This document shows positions 48,931-60,199 of a stretch of 64,000 nt of DNA, piece after piece; the stretch's first letter is position 1; every line of letters starts with the position of its first letter. Origin of the DNA: Tamarix chinensis (taxonomy: Eukaryota > Streptophyta > Magnoliopsida > Caryophyllales > Tamaricaceae); the NCBI GenBank assembly GCA_030549775.1, contig CM060175.1:63973245-64037244 (forward strand), given 5' to 3'. The position numbers and the translations under genes are program-made. The notes beneath the pieces are model-generated. The model saw only the letters and a list, made by a program, of their open reading frames with translations, ran no database searches and was not told the DNA's origin.

Positions 48931-51900
48931 TATTTGAGTTATCTTAAATAATGAAATATTTTGTCTATGAGTTATCTTAAATAATGAAATATTCCATCCA
49001 CTTATATTGATGTTTCTTTTACAACAATTAATCTTCTTCGTTATTTCTATATTTTCCACACTTTTCATTTACAACTTTATTTTTGATATTCTTAACTTAA
49101 TGTATTTCCTACTTTGTAAAATTAATTTAACAATTCATAGTACTTATAAATTTCTAAAACTTAAGTAGTGACTATATCATATTTCATAATATACATGTAT
49201 ATGAGGAACACATTTTATTAGTGTTTATAGGATCTTATGATCTGATTTTGAGGACCTATCGATCATGCATAGAATTTTTTCTTTAACATATTTGATCACA
49301 ACAAAAATTTCTTAAATTCTTCCTTAGATTTTCCGTAGTTTACAAGGATTAACCACACAACTCTGTGAGCAGTGAGATATATTTTTAGATTCCACATCCA
49401 ATGTTACAAAATCTAAGACCACTGATGGTGCAGAGGTGAATCATCTTATCAATCATACCTCTAGGGTTTTATAAAGTTTAATTCTACCTTGTACTAGTGA
49501 ATTAAGGATTAATTATACAAGAGATGTATCTTTAGTACTAAATAGTTATTTGAAAGCCCAAATCTACATTGTTCCAATATTTTTGTGGGTTTTATCTTAA
49601 GACATTTCTTGAATAAAATAGAAAACAAATTGCACTTGATACATGGAATGACACAATCATTCTCATGTTTGAGGTAACAAAAGAGGAAAATTCATTCAAA
49701 TGGTTCCTCTTTGACTATCTGATAGCGTGCTTAGATATAAGATATTATCATCACTATATAAAAACTTAGATATAGGGCTTGGAAGATAATAATAGAAAAC
49801 ATGAATATGAAGTTTTTTGTCCATATATTTGACCAATATATTAGAAAGTAGACAAGTGTTGAAGGAAGAGGTTTGGATAAAACTGTAAAATAGGAGACAA
49901 GTATATTATTTGGGAAATGGTTTGATTTTGATGTTGAAGTCAGGTTAAAATTGGTTTAGAATATTATTGATGAAATTATTATCAATCTTTGTGGTTTTTA
50001 GCTCAAATTTTGAGACTTACACTATTATAGCTTAGTAGTCGAGCTCTTGGAAAATTTTGTACGAATTGGTTTAATGGATGCAAAATATTGTTTTAACATA
50101 GCTTATAGCCTAGCATATAATGTAAATGAGAAATTGTAGCTAGTTTTTTTTTTAATGTAATGCAGTGTCTTTTATTGATGATATATGACTTCAACTTTGA
50201 GGTCTATTATGTTGTAAGATATTAGGTATATTTCAGCTTATAAATTCTACTAGCTGCAAAAACTAAAGAAGATGACGATAACCTTGGATCTCTAGCAATA
50301 GTGCTAAACTTGAAACCTACAAGTCAAATGAATATTTAGATTGCAATACTATTTTTTTCCTTTTTCCTTATCCTATATGATTACTATTCATCAATCCTTC
50401 CTCCATATTAACAAAACAAACAATGTATAAACATTACAAATGAAAGTGACAACATTTATAATATACTAGTTAAAGAAAGGGTAAAACAAAGTGTGATTGA
50501 ATAGAACCCTAGAGATAAATACAATCAATATATTGTAAAAATAACCCAAAACACTACTTTTACAATTCGACATTATATTCCTTCTTCCTTTATTTATCCA
50601 ATAATGGAATTTTCCATGGTGACTCACAACATTTTCAATTCCTTAATACCAATGTAACTTTTTCTTGCCACCAACAAACCCCAAGCACCATTCCTCTTTT
50701 CCCCTGAATTCACACTCTTACTCCTTTCATCACCTAAATTCCCCACACTCCTATATATCTTTCCACTCTTTAATATTGTGGGATACATCGCACTCAAATT
50801 AGTCATATTCACCAATAGAGACCTTCAATATTCATTCCTTAATGCCAAAAAGAAATCAAGCACTGATTATGCTAATCAAAGGTTGATGACCTAGTTCGCT
50901 TAGGATTAAAAAAGGTACCTTGAAATAAAATATATATCTTAATCATTGATGTGGATTCCGATTTTGGTATCTCATTTTTTTTATTCTCTTCTCCTACTTT
51001 TCCCTCATGAAACATTCATTTTATTATGTTCTATAATTCTCAAAATTTGGATTAAGAACTATACCTGGTTCCTTATTCCAAGAAGTAATGAGCGGTCATC
51101 ACTTAGAAGAGTGTTGAGTTGGATTGAATTTGATAAGTATTATAAGAGAATGAGTAATTTTAGATCAAGAGTAGATAATGGAAAGAAATGGTGGGCTGAG
51201 TAGGGTTGATGCTGCAGAGATTGGGTATATACCATTGTTATTATCATTTTTAACTTTTTAAAGAAGAATTTCTTGAGAAAAAGAGATTATGCTATAATTT
51301 CATTTGGTTCTAATAAAGTTCTAAGGAAACTAAAATCAAAATCAAAATACTTTTTTCCAAACTTTCCTCAAGGTAAATTAAATAACTAATTTTCAATAAT
51401 TTTATTCCTCGATATTTTTTTATCTCATTTTTTTGGTTAATGCACCAGACAGTCCTTAGTTTTAAAAAAAATATATGGCATGTCCCCAAGTTTCTCAAAA
51501 ATTAAATTATAACCCTAAGTTTATAGGTTCTCGTATTAGATTACCTTCCATTACTTTTAGTTGTTAACCTTTTTTAACTTACAAAAACTATATCCTTACT
51601 TATACTACATTCCATTCCCTCTATTTTTCTCACTCATTTTCCCTCTCTTGTTAAGATAAAATGCCTGAAATACTCTCAATTATTCTCACATGTCTTTCCT
51701 CTCCCAACACATATGTTCTACACTTCAAATCCACCCACCCCATTTGTATTATCCTCCCCCATCCACAACTACTGCTATTGCTACTAATACGACAAATGAA
51801 ATAGAACTTTAAAAAAATACTAATCATACTTTCAAATTTAACATGAATTGATTAATCTCATTTATTTACCTTCACAACCCCAATCCTACCACCGCATTCA

Positions 51901-52222
51901 ACTTTATAATTTAATATAAATTCTAATCAAGTGAAACCTTAATCATCCAATGTGACTTGTTCTTAGATCATTTCAATCACTAATTTATCAAATTAAAAAA
52001 AAACCATAAATCTAGAAACAATTCAAATCAATTACAAGAGCGATATCTGAAAAATTAGGAAAAATTAAATAATTAGATTGAAGATGGTGGGTGGTTGAAG
52101 TTGAAGAGAGTGAAAATGTATAGGGAGTGGGATGGAATAATTGAATTTGTTGAAGAAAGAGAGAAAATGGGTGTTAGAGTTATCCATGGTTGCTAAAACT
52201 AATCACTATTCATGAGGATGGT
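48931..52222. other. AT-rich intergenic sequence, no gene seen
   Basis: A 25-bp direct duplication (GAGTTATCTTAAATAATGAA and the next bases) occurs at about 48937 and 48969, beside the 5' end of the LINE. Otherwise no coding similarity or delimited element. It forms the target site of the solo LTR at 52223. Confidence 0.5.
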
Positions 52223-52974
52223 TGTAATACCCCGTATTTTTAAAATCTAGATTTATTAAGTTTAATGATTTTATTAACGTAATTTGATGTAAACAATTAA
52301 TTATTTTAATTTCGATTTGTTTTATGGATTTATCGACTATTCAAATTCATATTTGAATTTAATTAATCATTGTCGTTGTGAACCATTCTAGATAAATTCG
52401 TTCACGACAATGATTTTATTACATTCTTATGAATTTGATTTTCGGTTAAAAATATATATTCCCGTTCTTTCTCGTATTTTGACTTTTAATATTTTAGATT
52501 CATTTTCGATTTTAATTTTGTCGTGTGATTACGACTTTATTTTGGAGTTATATTTCGTTAACGAAACATATTATTTAAATTATGGAATTTATGTTTAAAT
52601 AGTTAAATTTATTTTAATAATTTTATCCGTAGAAAATATTTCCGACTTTAAATTTATTCGTTTTCAGAAATCGTTAATATTTTCGGGAAGTTTTAAATTA
52701 AAAAGGTTTTTTGAAAATTATTTATGAATTTCTTTTTGGATTTAATTTTTTTCCGTTTTACGCTTTTTGGTTTGCGGAAAACCGATTTCGGAAATTATTT
52801 AAATTAGTCTTTCGAAAATGTTTCTGAAATTCTTTATATAGTTCTTTTATTAATTTTAACCTTTCGGAACCTTATGAAATAATTTTCGTTTACAGAATTT
52901 TAGATAAAATCTTCCAATAATAATTTTAAATAATTAGTATTTTATTTTATATGAGTATTTGTAATAAAAAAAAA

Positions 52975-53340
52975 AAGAGCCCAACCCCGACCGGTGCTCA
53001 CCCCCCCACTTCTTTCCTTTTCTCTCTACTCTCCTTTATCTTCTCTTCCCTGCTCCCGACTCCCTGTTCTCTACGCCCAGAAACCCTAGCCTCGACCTCC
53101 TCCTCCCTGCTCCTCCCTCGTCGATCGCCGGTCGACAGCCACCGAAGACACCACTGCAGCAGCCACCGAAGCAACGCAGCAACCCCCCGAAGCGCGCAGG
53201 ACCAGCAACAGTGTGGGAGCAGCAACAGCAGCGACGAGCAGCAACGCAGGCTGCGCTGCCATCGCCCGTTCACCGGCGAGCCTCGCTGACCACCGGCAAG
53301 CAACCCTCGGCCTCCGACGAAGCTCCTCCGGCCTTCCCTT
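52975..53340 (+). other. C/T- then GC-rich leader of the solo LTR
   Basis: A pyrimidine tract (CCCCCCCACTTCTTTCC on) passes into GC-rich sequence rich in CpG, CAGCAG and CCACCGAAG phrases, followed by AAACCCTAA at 53381. Its position and composition fit the transcription start and 5' leader within the LTR. Frames here (52951-53289 and the opposite strand) are Ser/Gln/Ala-rich low-complexity by-products. Confidence 0.55.
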
Positions 53341-53599
53341 GTCCCGATTCGTTGATTTTCGTTTGGTATAATTTTCTGAAAAACCCTAATATGGATTTGA
53401 TTAATTGAATGTGATTTAGCTTATGAAAAGATAAATTGATTGTTTTATTATGTATATATGTGTTGTAAGATTGATTGGGATATGTTAATTGTATGGTTTG
53501 TGTTGAAAATTTAGGAAATTGAATTTTAGGCCAGGTTGTGCCCAATTTTTTTTCGGATCCATCCGATTTGGCAATTTTAGATAAATTGATTATATAATA

Positions 53600-54465
53600 C
53601 GTTTTAAAATGTATCTAATTTCATGTCGTAACCGTCAATTTGAGAAATTAATGCGGAATCAATCGGAATTCGATTCCTAGGTCAAAATTCTTGTGTAACG
53701 AAATTGGGTCGCGTAATTGAGTTGTTTCGCTCAATTGATTTTACAATATCGTTTGAAATGTATTTAATTTCATATCGCGAGCGTTAATTTGGGAAAATTG
53801 TGTGTAATTAATCAAAATTGGATATTTAGGTCAAAACTCTTGCGGGACTAAATTGGATTGTGTAATCGGGTCATTTTATTCAATTGACTATACAATTTAT
53901 ATTAGAATATATTTAATTACATTTTCGAACCGCCAATTTATATATTTTAGCAAGAATTGATCGGATTTGTATTCCGGGCTCAAAAACCCTAATTGTGCTA
54001 AATTGGGTATTTCTTTTATTGGTTTTGAGCAATTGATTATTTGATATGTTATAAAATGTGTTTAATTGCATTTCTAAACACCCAATTTGATTAAATTAAT
54101 AGAATTCAATCGAATTGTATTTTCGGGCCTAAAACCCTAGATTTCAAGTGAGATTATGAAATTGATCATGTGTATGATTGATTTTATAAAATTAAATTTG
54201 TAGAAATAGTTGAAATGATCCTAATTGCTTTCTAATACCTTTAATTCGAATTAATTAATTTGAATTACCTGAGTTTGTGTCGTGGGCTTTAAAACCCTAA
54301 TTTTGAAAATGGATTGTCTGGAATTGGTTAATCGAAGATTGTTTTGTTGAAATTGATTATCTGGATTTATCTAAAATTATTTTAATTGTGTTTTAAAACT
54401 ATCAATTGGAGGTAATCGAAGTGATTTGGTTGATTCGTAGTCTAGGAGTTAAAAACCCTAATCTT
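53600..54465 (+). repeat. ~150-160-bp periodic array with telobox-like motifs
   Basis: At least six loosely conserved units each contain AATTGATTATNNNATA, AAAATGTATTTAATT, then a GGGCTNAAAACCCTAA-type end. The motif falls at 53684 (AAAATTCTT), 53834 (AAACTCTTG), 53984 (AAACCCTAA), 54132 (AAACCCTAG), 54292 (AAACCCTAA) and 54453 (AAACCCTAA), giving spacings of 150, 150, 150, 148, 160 and 161 bp within a base or two. The cognate array lies at 39914-40404. Confidence 0.8.
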
Positions 54466-54960
54466 TGGGGATTATTTTATAAAATCGATTTTGCTATGCA
54501 TCTTTTATCTAATCGATTTCTATCTTTGGGTTTTAAGTCATTTAAGTTATGTTTTAAACTAATCGGCTTGGATTTGGTTCTATGCAAATGGTTGGTTTAC
54601 CTATTTAGTTGTAAAACTTAATGAATAAGTTATCTTTGATAAATTATCTTATGATCGATTATCTTCCTCGGGCTTTCCAAACTAGTTTGAAATGTCGTAA
54701 GTGTAATTGTATTAATTCGTTTTGATTGATATTTAATCTTAAATCTTAATAGAGCTATGCTTTTAAGTCCTAAGTTTTGGACACGTTTTCCAAGAAAAAT
54801 AGTTTGTGTCTCTTGTATCGATTAAATTATAATAATTGAAATTATTGATCGATAGGATAGTTTCTAACTTAGTTTTCGATGTAATCTAGGAAAGCTTTAT
54901 TGTGGATCCTCGAAGTAGTGATCTCTCTCCCTCTTATCTCGCTTAGCTAGCTTCGGATTC

Positions 54961-54980
54961 AGGTAAGTCTCTACTTACCT
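54961..54980. other. Mirrored splice-donor-like hairpin
   Basis: AGGTAAGTCTCTACTTACCT is an inverted repeat whose two arms each read AGGTAAGT on their own strand, the perfect plant 5' splice-site consensus. The solo LTR 37948-42272 keeps it at 40763-40782 with one change. Confidence 0.6.
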
Positions 54981-55948
54981 CTACTTATGGGTGTTAGTAA
55001 GGATGTGGCTAAGGCCGCTGGTGTGATATGTGATCTAATTGCCTTGGATGCTTCGTACATATATACCATGTCCTGTTGTGTATCACATGTTTGACCTTAA
55101 CGTGTTTTATACGTAGCGCAGCTTGGAGTTAAAGTATGTGGTATGTGTTTTTTTATGACATGAATATGATATCTGTATGTGGTGATTATGATGTGTTGTG
55201 ACATGATGTAACCCTCTAAGACATGCATGCTAGGGTGACTATTATTATGACATGGAGATGAAAGGACTAAAAGAAATAAATGGGAAGTGAGTTGCTAAAG
55301 GGGGGGTATGAGGTTGACCAAACTGAATAAGGGATGATAACTATGCATGGAAAATTCTAGGGTTGCATGGGAACTTCGAGAGTTTGCATGGGTTGGATAA
55401 AAATTGCATGAGGATGATCGTTACGTGAGAAAAGTTGTATTAAAGTGTAAATAAACTAAGGGGAGAGTTGTGGAGTGTTTGGAGACTTGGGATAAAAAAT
55501 AATACGTAGCTTGGTGTAAGGGTGTATAAGGGACCCGATTAGGGTTTTGGGAGAAAGTAGTGATTGATTTGGGGTTGAACTAAAATGAGATGAGGTGTTT
55601 GACGATAAATGAATTAATGGTAGTAAGGCAAGAGGAAATTGGGCCACATAGGTCCAATAAGGGTTTCAAGGGAAACCCTAGAGAGTGATAGTGGGTGGAG
55701 TGTGGTGTCACAAGGTGTTGGGCTTCAACCCACACCCTTAAGAGTTGGCTTTCATTATGTGTAAGTGTAAAGGGGAATGGATATCGAGGTGTGGTAAGGG
55801 GCGCAAGAGTCCCAAGATATGGGACGGGCCCTCCTGGGAGGATAAGTGTGGATATAGTTAGCCATGCATGTCAAGGGTAAAATTCTTTCAAATAAGATAT
55901 GTTAATACACTAATCACTTAAAGAGAAAGATGTTGAGCCGGACCCAGA

Positions 55949-56276
55949 CCAGTCCACCGGCGAATAATAGTGGCTAGGGCCGAGGTGCCCTACATGACCG
56001 GTCCACCTGCTATAATAGTGGCTAGGGTCGGGTGCCCTACATGACCGGTCCACCGGCTATAATAGTGGGGGATTCCGTGCTCAAAAAACCGAACGTAATA
56101 ATGATAAGACATTGGAAAGATACGAAGTAATTACAGTGAAACATCATGTGAGTCGGGGCCGGACCGGTCCACCAGCGAATAATAGTGGCAGGGTATGTTA
56201 CCCTCATGACCGGTCCACCGGCTAAAATAGTGGCAGGGCATGACCCTCATGAACGTTCCACCGGCTATAATAGTGG
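55949..56276 (+). repeat. Palindromic ~47-bp repeats in two higher-order units
   Basis: Six cores of the form ACCGGTCCACCGGCTATAAT followed by AGTGG lie near 55949, 55997, 56044, 56163, 56209 and 56252. Three cores form each of two higher-order units, and each unit closes with TTCCGTGCTC or TTCCCGCACTC. The core includes the palindromes ACCGGT and CCACCGG. Decayed cognates are at 2150-2490 and, inverted, 4540-4660. Confidence 0.85.
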
Positions 56277-56361
56277 AGTTCCCGCACTCACATGAATTGA
56301 TAAAGACTATGATGTGAATCGACTATATTTACCAGAGATCTAAAGAATGAGTCTACTCGAT

Positions 56362-56450
56362 CGGGGCTGGACATGTCCCTAAGTAATGTCCGGGGCTGAG
56401 CATGTCCCTAAGTAATGCTCGGGGCTGGACATGTCCCCAAGTAATGTCCG
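56362..56450 (+). repeat. 29-bp tandem repeat, three copies
   Basis: Units start at 56362, 56391 and 56420, each with CGGGGCTGRRCATGTCC followed by CTAAGTAATG. The GGACATGTCC palindrome is in units one and three. A decayed triplicate is at about 41333-41420. Confidence 0.88.
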
Positions 56451-57086
56451 TGAGGCTAAATGCCCAATTGGTTTGGTTCGTCATTGCCCATAAATGCTCA
56501 TTTGATAAATGCCCGATTCGGCTTGGTTTGGTTTGACGTTGTTCAAAAATGTCTGGTTGGTTGGTTTAACATTATCCATAAATTCCTGGTTGGTTTATAT
56601 GAATCTCTTATCGGTTTAAGATATTACATATGTTTCGCATGTTATTATATGTGTATGGTAGGGCTTGTGATGTGGGTTTGAGTATGCGTAATATTGTATC
56701 AACGTATTGTATCATAATTTAATATACACTTGATGTTATAGTTTACGTCTCTTCCATAAGGTAGGGTAGTGGGATTTACTCAGTATTAGACCCGTACTGA
56801 TACTACCTTGGTTGAATAGGCCCTGTGATGATCCACTGATGGTGGGGAGCAGACCTCTTATGCAGGTTTAAGATCGGATACTGTTTTGGGGTGGAAGACT
56901 TGACTTAAGAGAGTAGGCAATTCGGAATTTAATCTATCGGGTTTTGTCTGGTCTAACTGTATTTATTTTTAGAAGTTTCAAGTATTGTATATAAAATTTA
57001 GTGGTGTTGTAATTGTCTTTTAATTTTCTCGTACTCTGATAAGTTTTAAAAATTCAGATGTAATTGTTTGACAGGTTTTAGCCTTG

Positions 57087-57131
57087 CATCTAACATAAGA
57101 TAGATGGTTGACATTTATCTTGTGTTAGATG
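57087..57131 (+). other. Stem-loop near the 3' end of the solo LTR
   Basis: A 16-bp stem with one mismatch pairs CATCTAACATAAGATA (57087-57102) with TATCTTGTGTTAGATG (57116-57131), followed at once by TGGCGGTAACA. The solo LTR at 27372-37676 has a perfect 12-bp stem of different sequence at the same place, followed by TGGTAGTATCA. Confidence 0.75.
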
Positions 57132-57218
57132 TGGCGGTAACATTTCCCAAATTCTCTCCTAGCTTTCGCTTTATTCTTTCAAAAAAAAATTTCAGGAGTG
57201 AAATTTGGGGGTGTTACA

Positions 57219-57753
57219 ATGGTGGTGTGAAGCTAGTGTTTGTGGTGGTAGCTCATTAGTGGTGGATTGGTTGGTGGTTTGATGCAAGCTGAAGAGGAAA
57301 GGAGTTACATATGGTGTGGATATTCTTACGTTTTGTTTTTTGGAGCCTATTCATAGTGGTTAATGGATACTACACTCGAGGAAAAGGAGAAGGGAAATAT
57401 AGAGGCAACATTAAAGGAGGAAGAGAAGGGAGATGGAAGGAGAAACTAGGGCACAAAGGCTATTACCTTACTTACTAAGTCTACTCATGTGAAAAATATG
57501 ACAGAAAGAAATGAAACTTCAATGGAGGTTTTTCTTTTTAACATTTCCCTATCTTAAGGGTAAGTATGAATATTTTAATAAGAGTTAAGGGTAAATTGAG
57601 GATTCAAAAAAAATAGCACCATTACAAGTAAAAAGTAACGAAAATTCATTTGGCACGAGAACCTATTAACTCAATGTTATATTGTGAATTCCTATAAACC
57701 TAAGGTTACATCATATATTTTGAAAAAACAATTATGGTTATTTGGTGAAATTT
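57219..57753. other. Intergenic sequence, no gene seen
   Basis: GGTGGT-rich start followed by G/A-rich sequence. No element recognised. Confidence 0.4.
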
Positions 57754-58665
57754 TTTTCTTTTTTTCTTTTGGTAACTAAATTAATCGTATTACCAAAATG
57801 GAGTTATGAAAAAACTAATATATACAAGTTGGTAAGTCTACTGTATGGGATACTTCTGCATATTTAGTAATTACCATCTACCAATACGAGTCATATAGTT
57901 CTGTATAGCACTATTGGTGCTATCAGTATAGCTGACAAAAATCTAAAAAATGATTTTCGTGAGAATGGCCTTTAGAATTCTATGCAATTTCTAAATTCAA
58001 CCACATAATTCTATTGGACCCATGTATGGTATGTAGCAACATAGAATACTAATCTCCATACTTCCTTCTTAGTTAGACATCTTGTCAGTTGACCCCACCA
58101 TTGCATACACTGATGCCAACCCCTAAAACTCTCAAATAACTTCAAACAATGCAAATTGATATCCCAAATTCTTTTTTGTAATGATGCATTGAGATATAAA
58201 ATTATCAATCTATTCTTTCCGGCATTTACAAACTACATATATATCATCATTTACCTCAATTTAGCTTTCACAATAAGTGATCAATGACATGTTGTTTATG
58301 TTATAAACTTGATCATTCCTTCTCCCTTGTGCTAGTAGACTAGGATAAACTAAGGGACTTTTCACCAACATATCATAGTTTATGATTAATACTTTGATTT
58401 GCAACTTCTCTCTATGAAAATAGTGGGTAAAAATTGCTTTAATCTAGTCTATTATTCACATAAAATGCTTAAACATCTAAGAAGATTCAGGTTTAGCTTT
58501 TACTCCCAAAATATCACCTCTCTGAATGAAAGTTTCATACATACACTTCACCCATAAACATTCATTCTATTCAGTGAACTTCCAAACATATTTATCAATA
58601 CAAGTTGTATTCCAATCCACCCTCTTGCTTAGGCAAATAGATTCTAGATTATACAATGGGATTTC
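57754..58665 (-). pseudogene. 3' remnant of a second LINE (zf-RVT region)
   Basis: On the minus strand ICLSKRVDWNTTCIDKYVWKF and LWVKCMYETFIQRGD (about 58640-58500) match the post-RT 'ICLPK..GGLG...WVKW' region of plant LINEs. The frame 58208-58011 ends with KEVWRLVFYVATYHTWVQ, the closing helix of zf-RVT. The 3' end shows a minus-strand GTTACCAAAAGAAAAAAAG tail (57754-57775), typical of plant LINE poly(A) ends. Strongly decayed and 5'-truncated. Confidence 0.75.
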
Positions 58666-58680
58666 TTTTGTTACCAGTAT

Positions 58681-59165
58681 TATAATACCCTGAATTTTAT
58701 CTAACCATAATCCCATGTAATTAATATATTAACTTAATTATAATTTCAAGTAATTGATATCTTTACCCTAATTCCCTAATCTAAAATTTAAACATAATTA
58801 TAATCCTATCCCAAAATATTTTTTTCCTCTCCCTTTTTATATTTTCTTTTCCTTTTCCTTTTTCTCTTCCACTTTTCCACATCCTAATCTCCTTCTTTCC
58901 TCCTTCCTCTTCTACCTATGCAACCTACTCCCTCATATGGTCCCTTCTTTCCTTTTCTGGCCCTTGCATGGCTCTCCCTTCTCTGCCTTACATGCTATGC
59001 AACCATAGTCTTGGTTGCCCTCCTTCCCCAAATCTCAATCGAACCAAACCCACGTTAAACTCTCCCAACCATTACACCTCAGCCATTCCCATCTCGCATG
59101 CCTTACCCCTTTCCCTCTGTAAATACACCCCCTCTCCCTTCTTAATTCATTTTCTTTGAACCCAC
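58681..59165 (+). repeat. LTR start region (TATAATACCC), truncated
   Basis: Begins TATAATACCCTGAATTTTAT, a TG-to-TA version of the family start, then about 140 bp AT-rich sequence and a pyrimidine-rich leader to about 59160. No 3' end or duplication found. The frame 58968-59159 is a leader by-product. Confidence 0.45.
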
Positions 59166-59338
59166 ACAACTACCTTAGAATCCCTCTTCCTCCCCTCAAC
59201 CCTTATGTGTTTCATTCATTGTCTGTCAACCATTTTTACCCCTCAAACCTATACAAAATCTTTGTCTCCTCATGTTGTAAAGTAGCCACAACATAAGCAT
59301 ATGACAATGTTGAGCCTTAGCTATAATAAATAGTCACG

Positions 59339-59480
59339 CAACAAACCCCCCCAAATCACCACAACCTCATGTTGCAACAAACCCCCCCAAATCACCACAA
59401 CCTCATGTTGCAACAACCCCAAACACACCATTACCTCACATCGCAACTACCCTAAACACATCACAACCTCATGTTGCACA
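59339..59480 (+). repeat. 36-bp C/A-rich tandem repeat, about four copies
   Basis: Units start near 59339, 59375, 59411 and 59445, each with CAACAAACCCCCCCAAATCA and CCTCATGTTG. The first two are nearly identical and the last two diverged. Confidence 0.88.
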
Positions 59481-60163
59481 ACCTCATCAATGTTCACCCT
59501 TCATGTTACATCCACCCCCAACGTGAGGAGCTCATGAATCCATTTAGCTTTGTGAGTCTCACATTGCCTCCCCTTTGGTTGCATCAACTTTTGTTGTAGA
59601 TAGCTTGAGTCTTGTGCGACTTGGTTTCTTTTGGTTTTGCTCCATTTTCTATCCTCCTTTGCCTTTGTTTTTCATTGGTTGTTTTCTTGAGTTATAATAT
59701 TGTATTATTATTGATTTTTAGATGGTTTTCCGGTGGTCTCGGAGAAAGATTCTTAGGTTATATATGCTTACACCCTAGAGACATTTTTGGTAAGAATACA
59801 CATCTTAATTAGAATTTTGTATGTAATGTGTATATTTGTATAAAATCTCTTTTTTGGTATTGTTATGTGGATAATTTCATTATGAAAATGTTGATGGATG
59901 ATATGTTGTGGTGTATGGTAAAAAAAGTGAAGAAAAATATGAAAGCATATAATTGTGCATTTTATTGGTTATGTCAAATGACTATGTTGTTCAAAAAACA
60001 AAGAACTTTTTTAGAAATGAAACCTACTGTTTCAGATTACTTTGAAACTTCATTAGCTAGTTAATTTTATTATTATATACGAAAACCTTTGGATAGAAAT
60101 ATCATAAAACAATTCTCTCGCAAATTCTAAATATTATTTGTTGATACTAGATACCGTTATTGC

Positions 60164-60199
<36 letters not shown>

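Larger units (their letters stand above)
52223..57218 (+). mobile_element. Solo LTR, 5.0 kb, with 5-bp target duplication
   Basis: It starts TGTAATACCCCGTATTTTTA and ends AAATTTGGGGGTGTTACA. The 5 bp on both sides are identical, ATGGT (52218-52222 and 57219-57223). There is no internal repeat of the start, no primer binding site and no gag or pol, so this is one very long LTR left by recombination between two LTRs. Inside, in order: AT-rich U3-like sequence, a C/T-rich then GC-rich leader (52975-53340), a ~150-bp periodic array (53600-54460), a mirrored hairpin (54961-54980), palindromic repeats (55949-56276), a 29-bp triplicate (56362-56450) and a stem-loop (57087-57131). CpG sites are much better preserved than in the related copies, which suggests the youngest of the set. 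LTRs this long occur in Tat/Ogre- and some Tekay-type gypsy elements; the lineage is unresolved. Confidence 0.9.
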
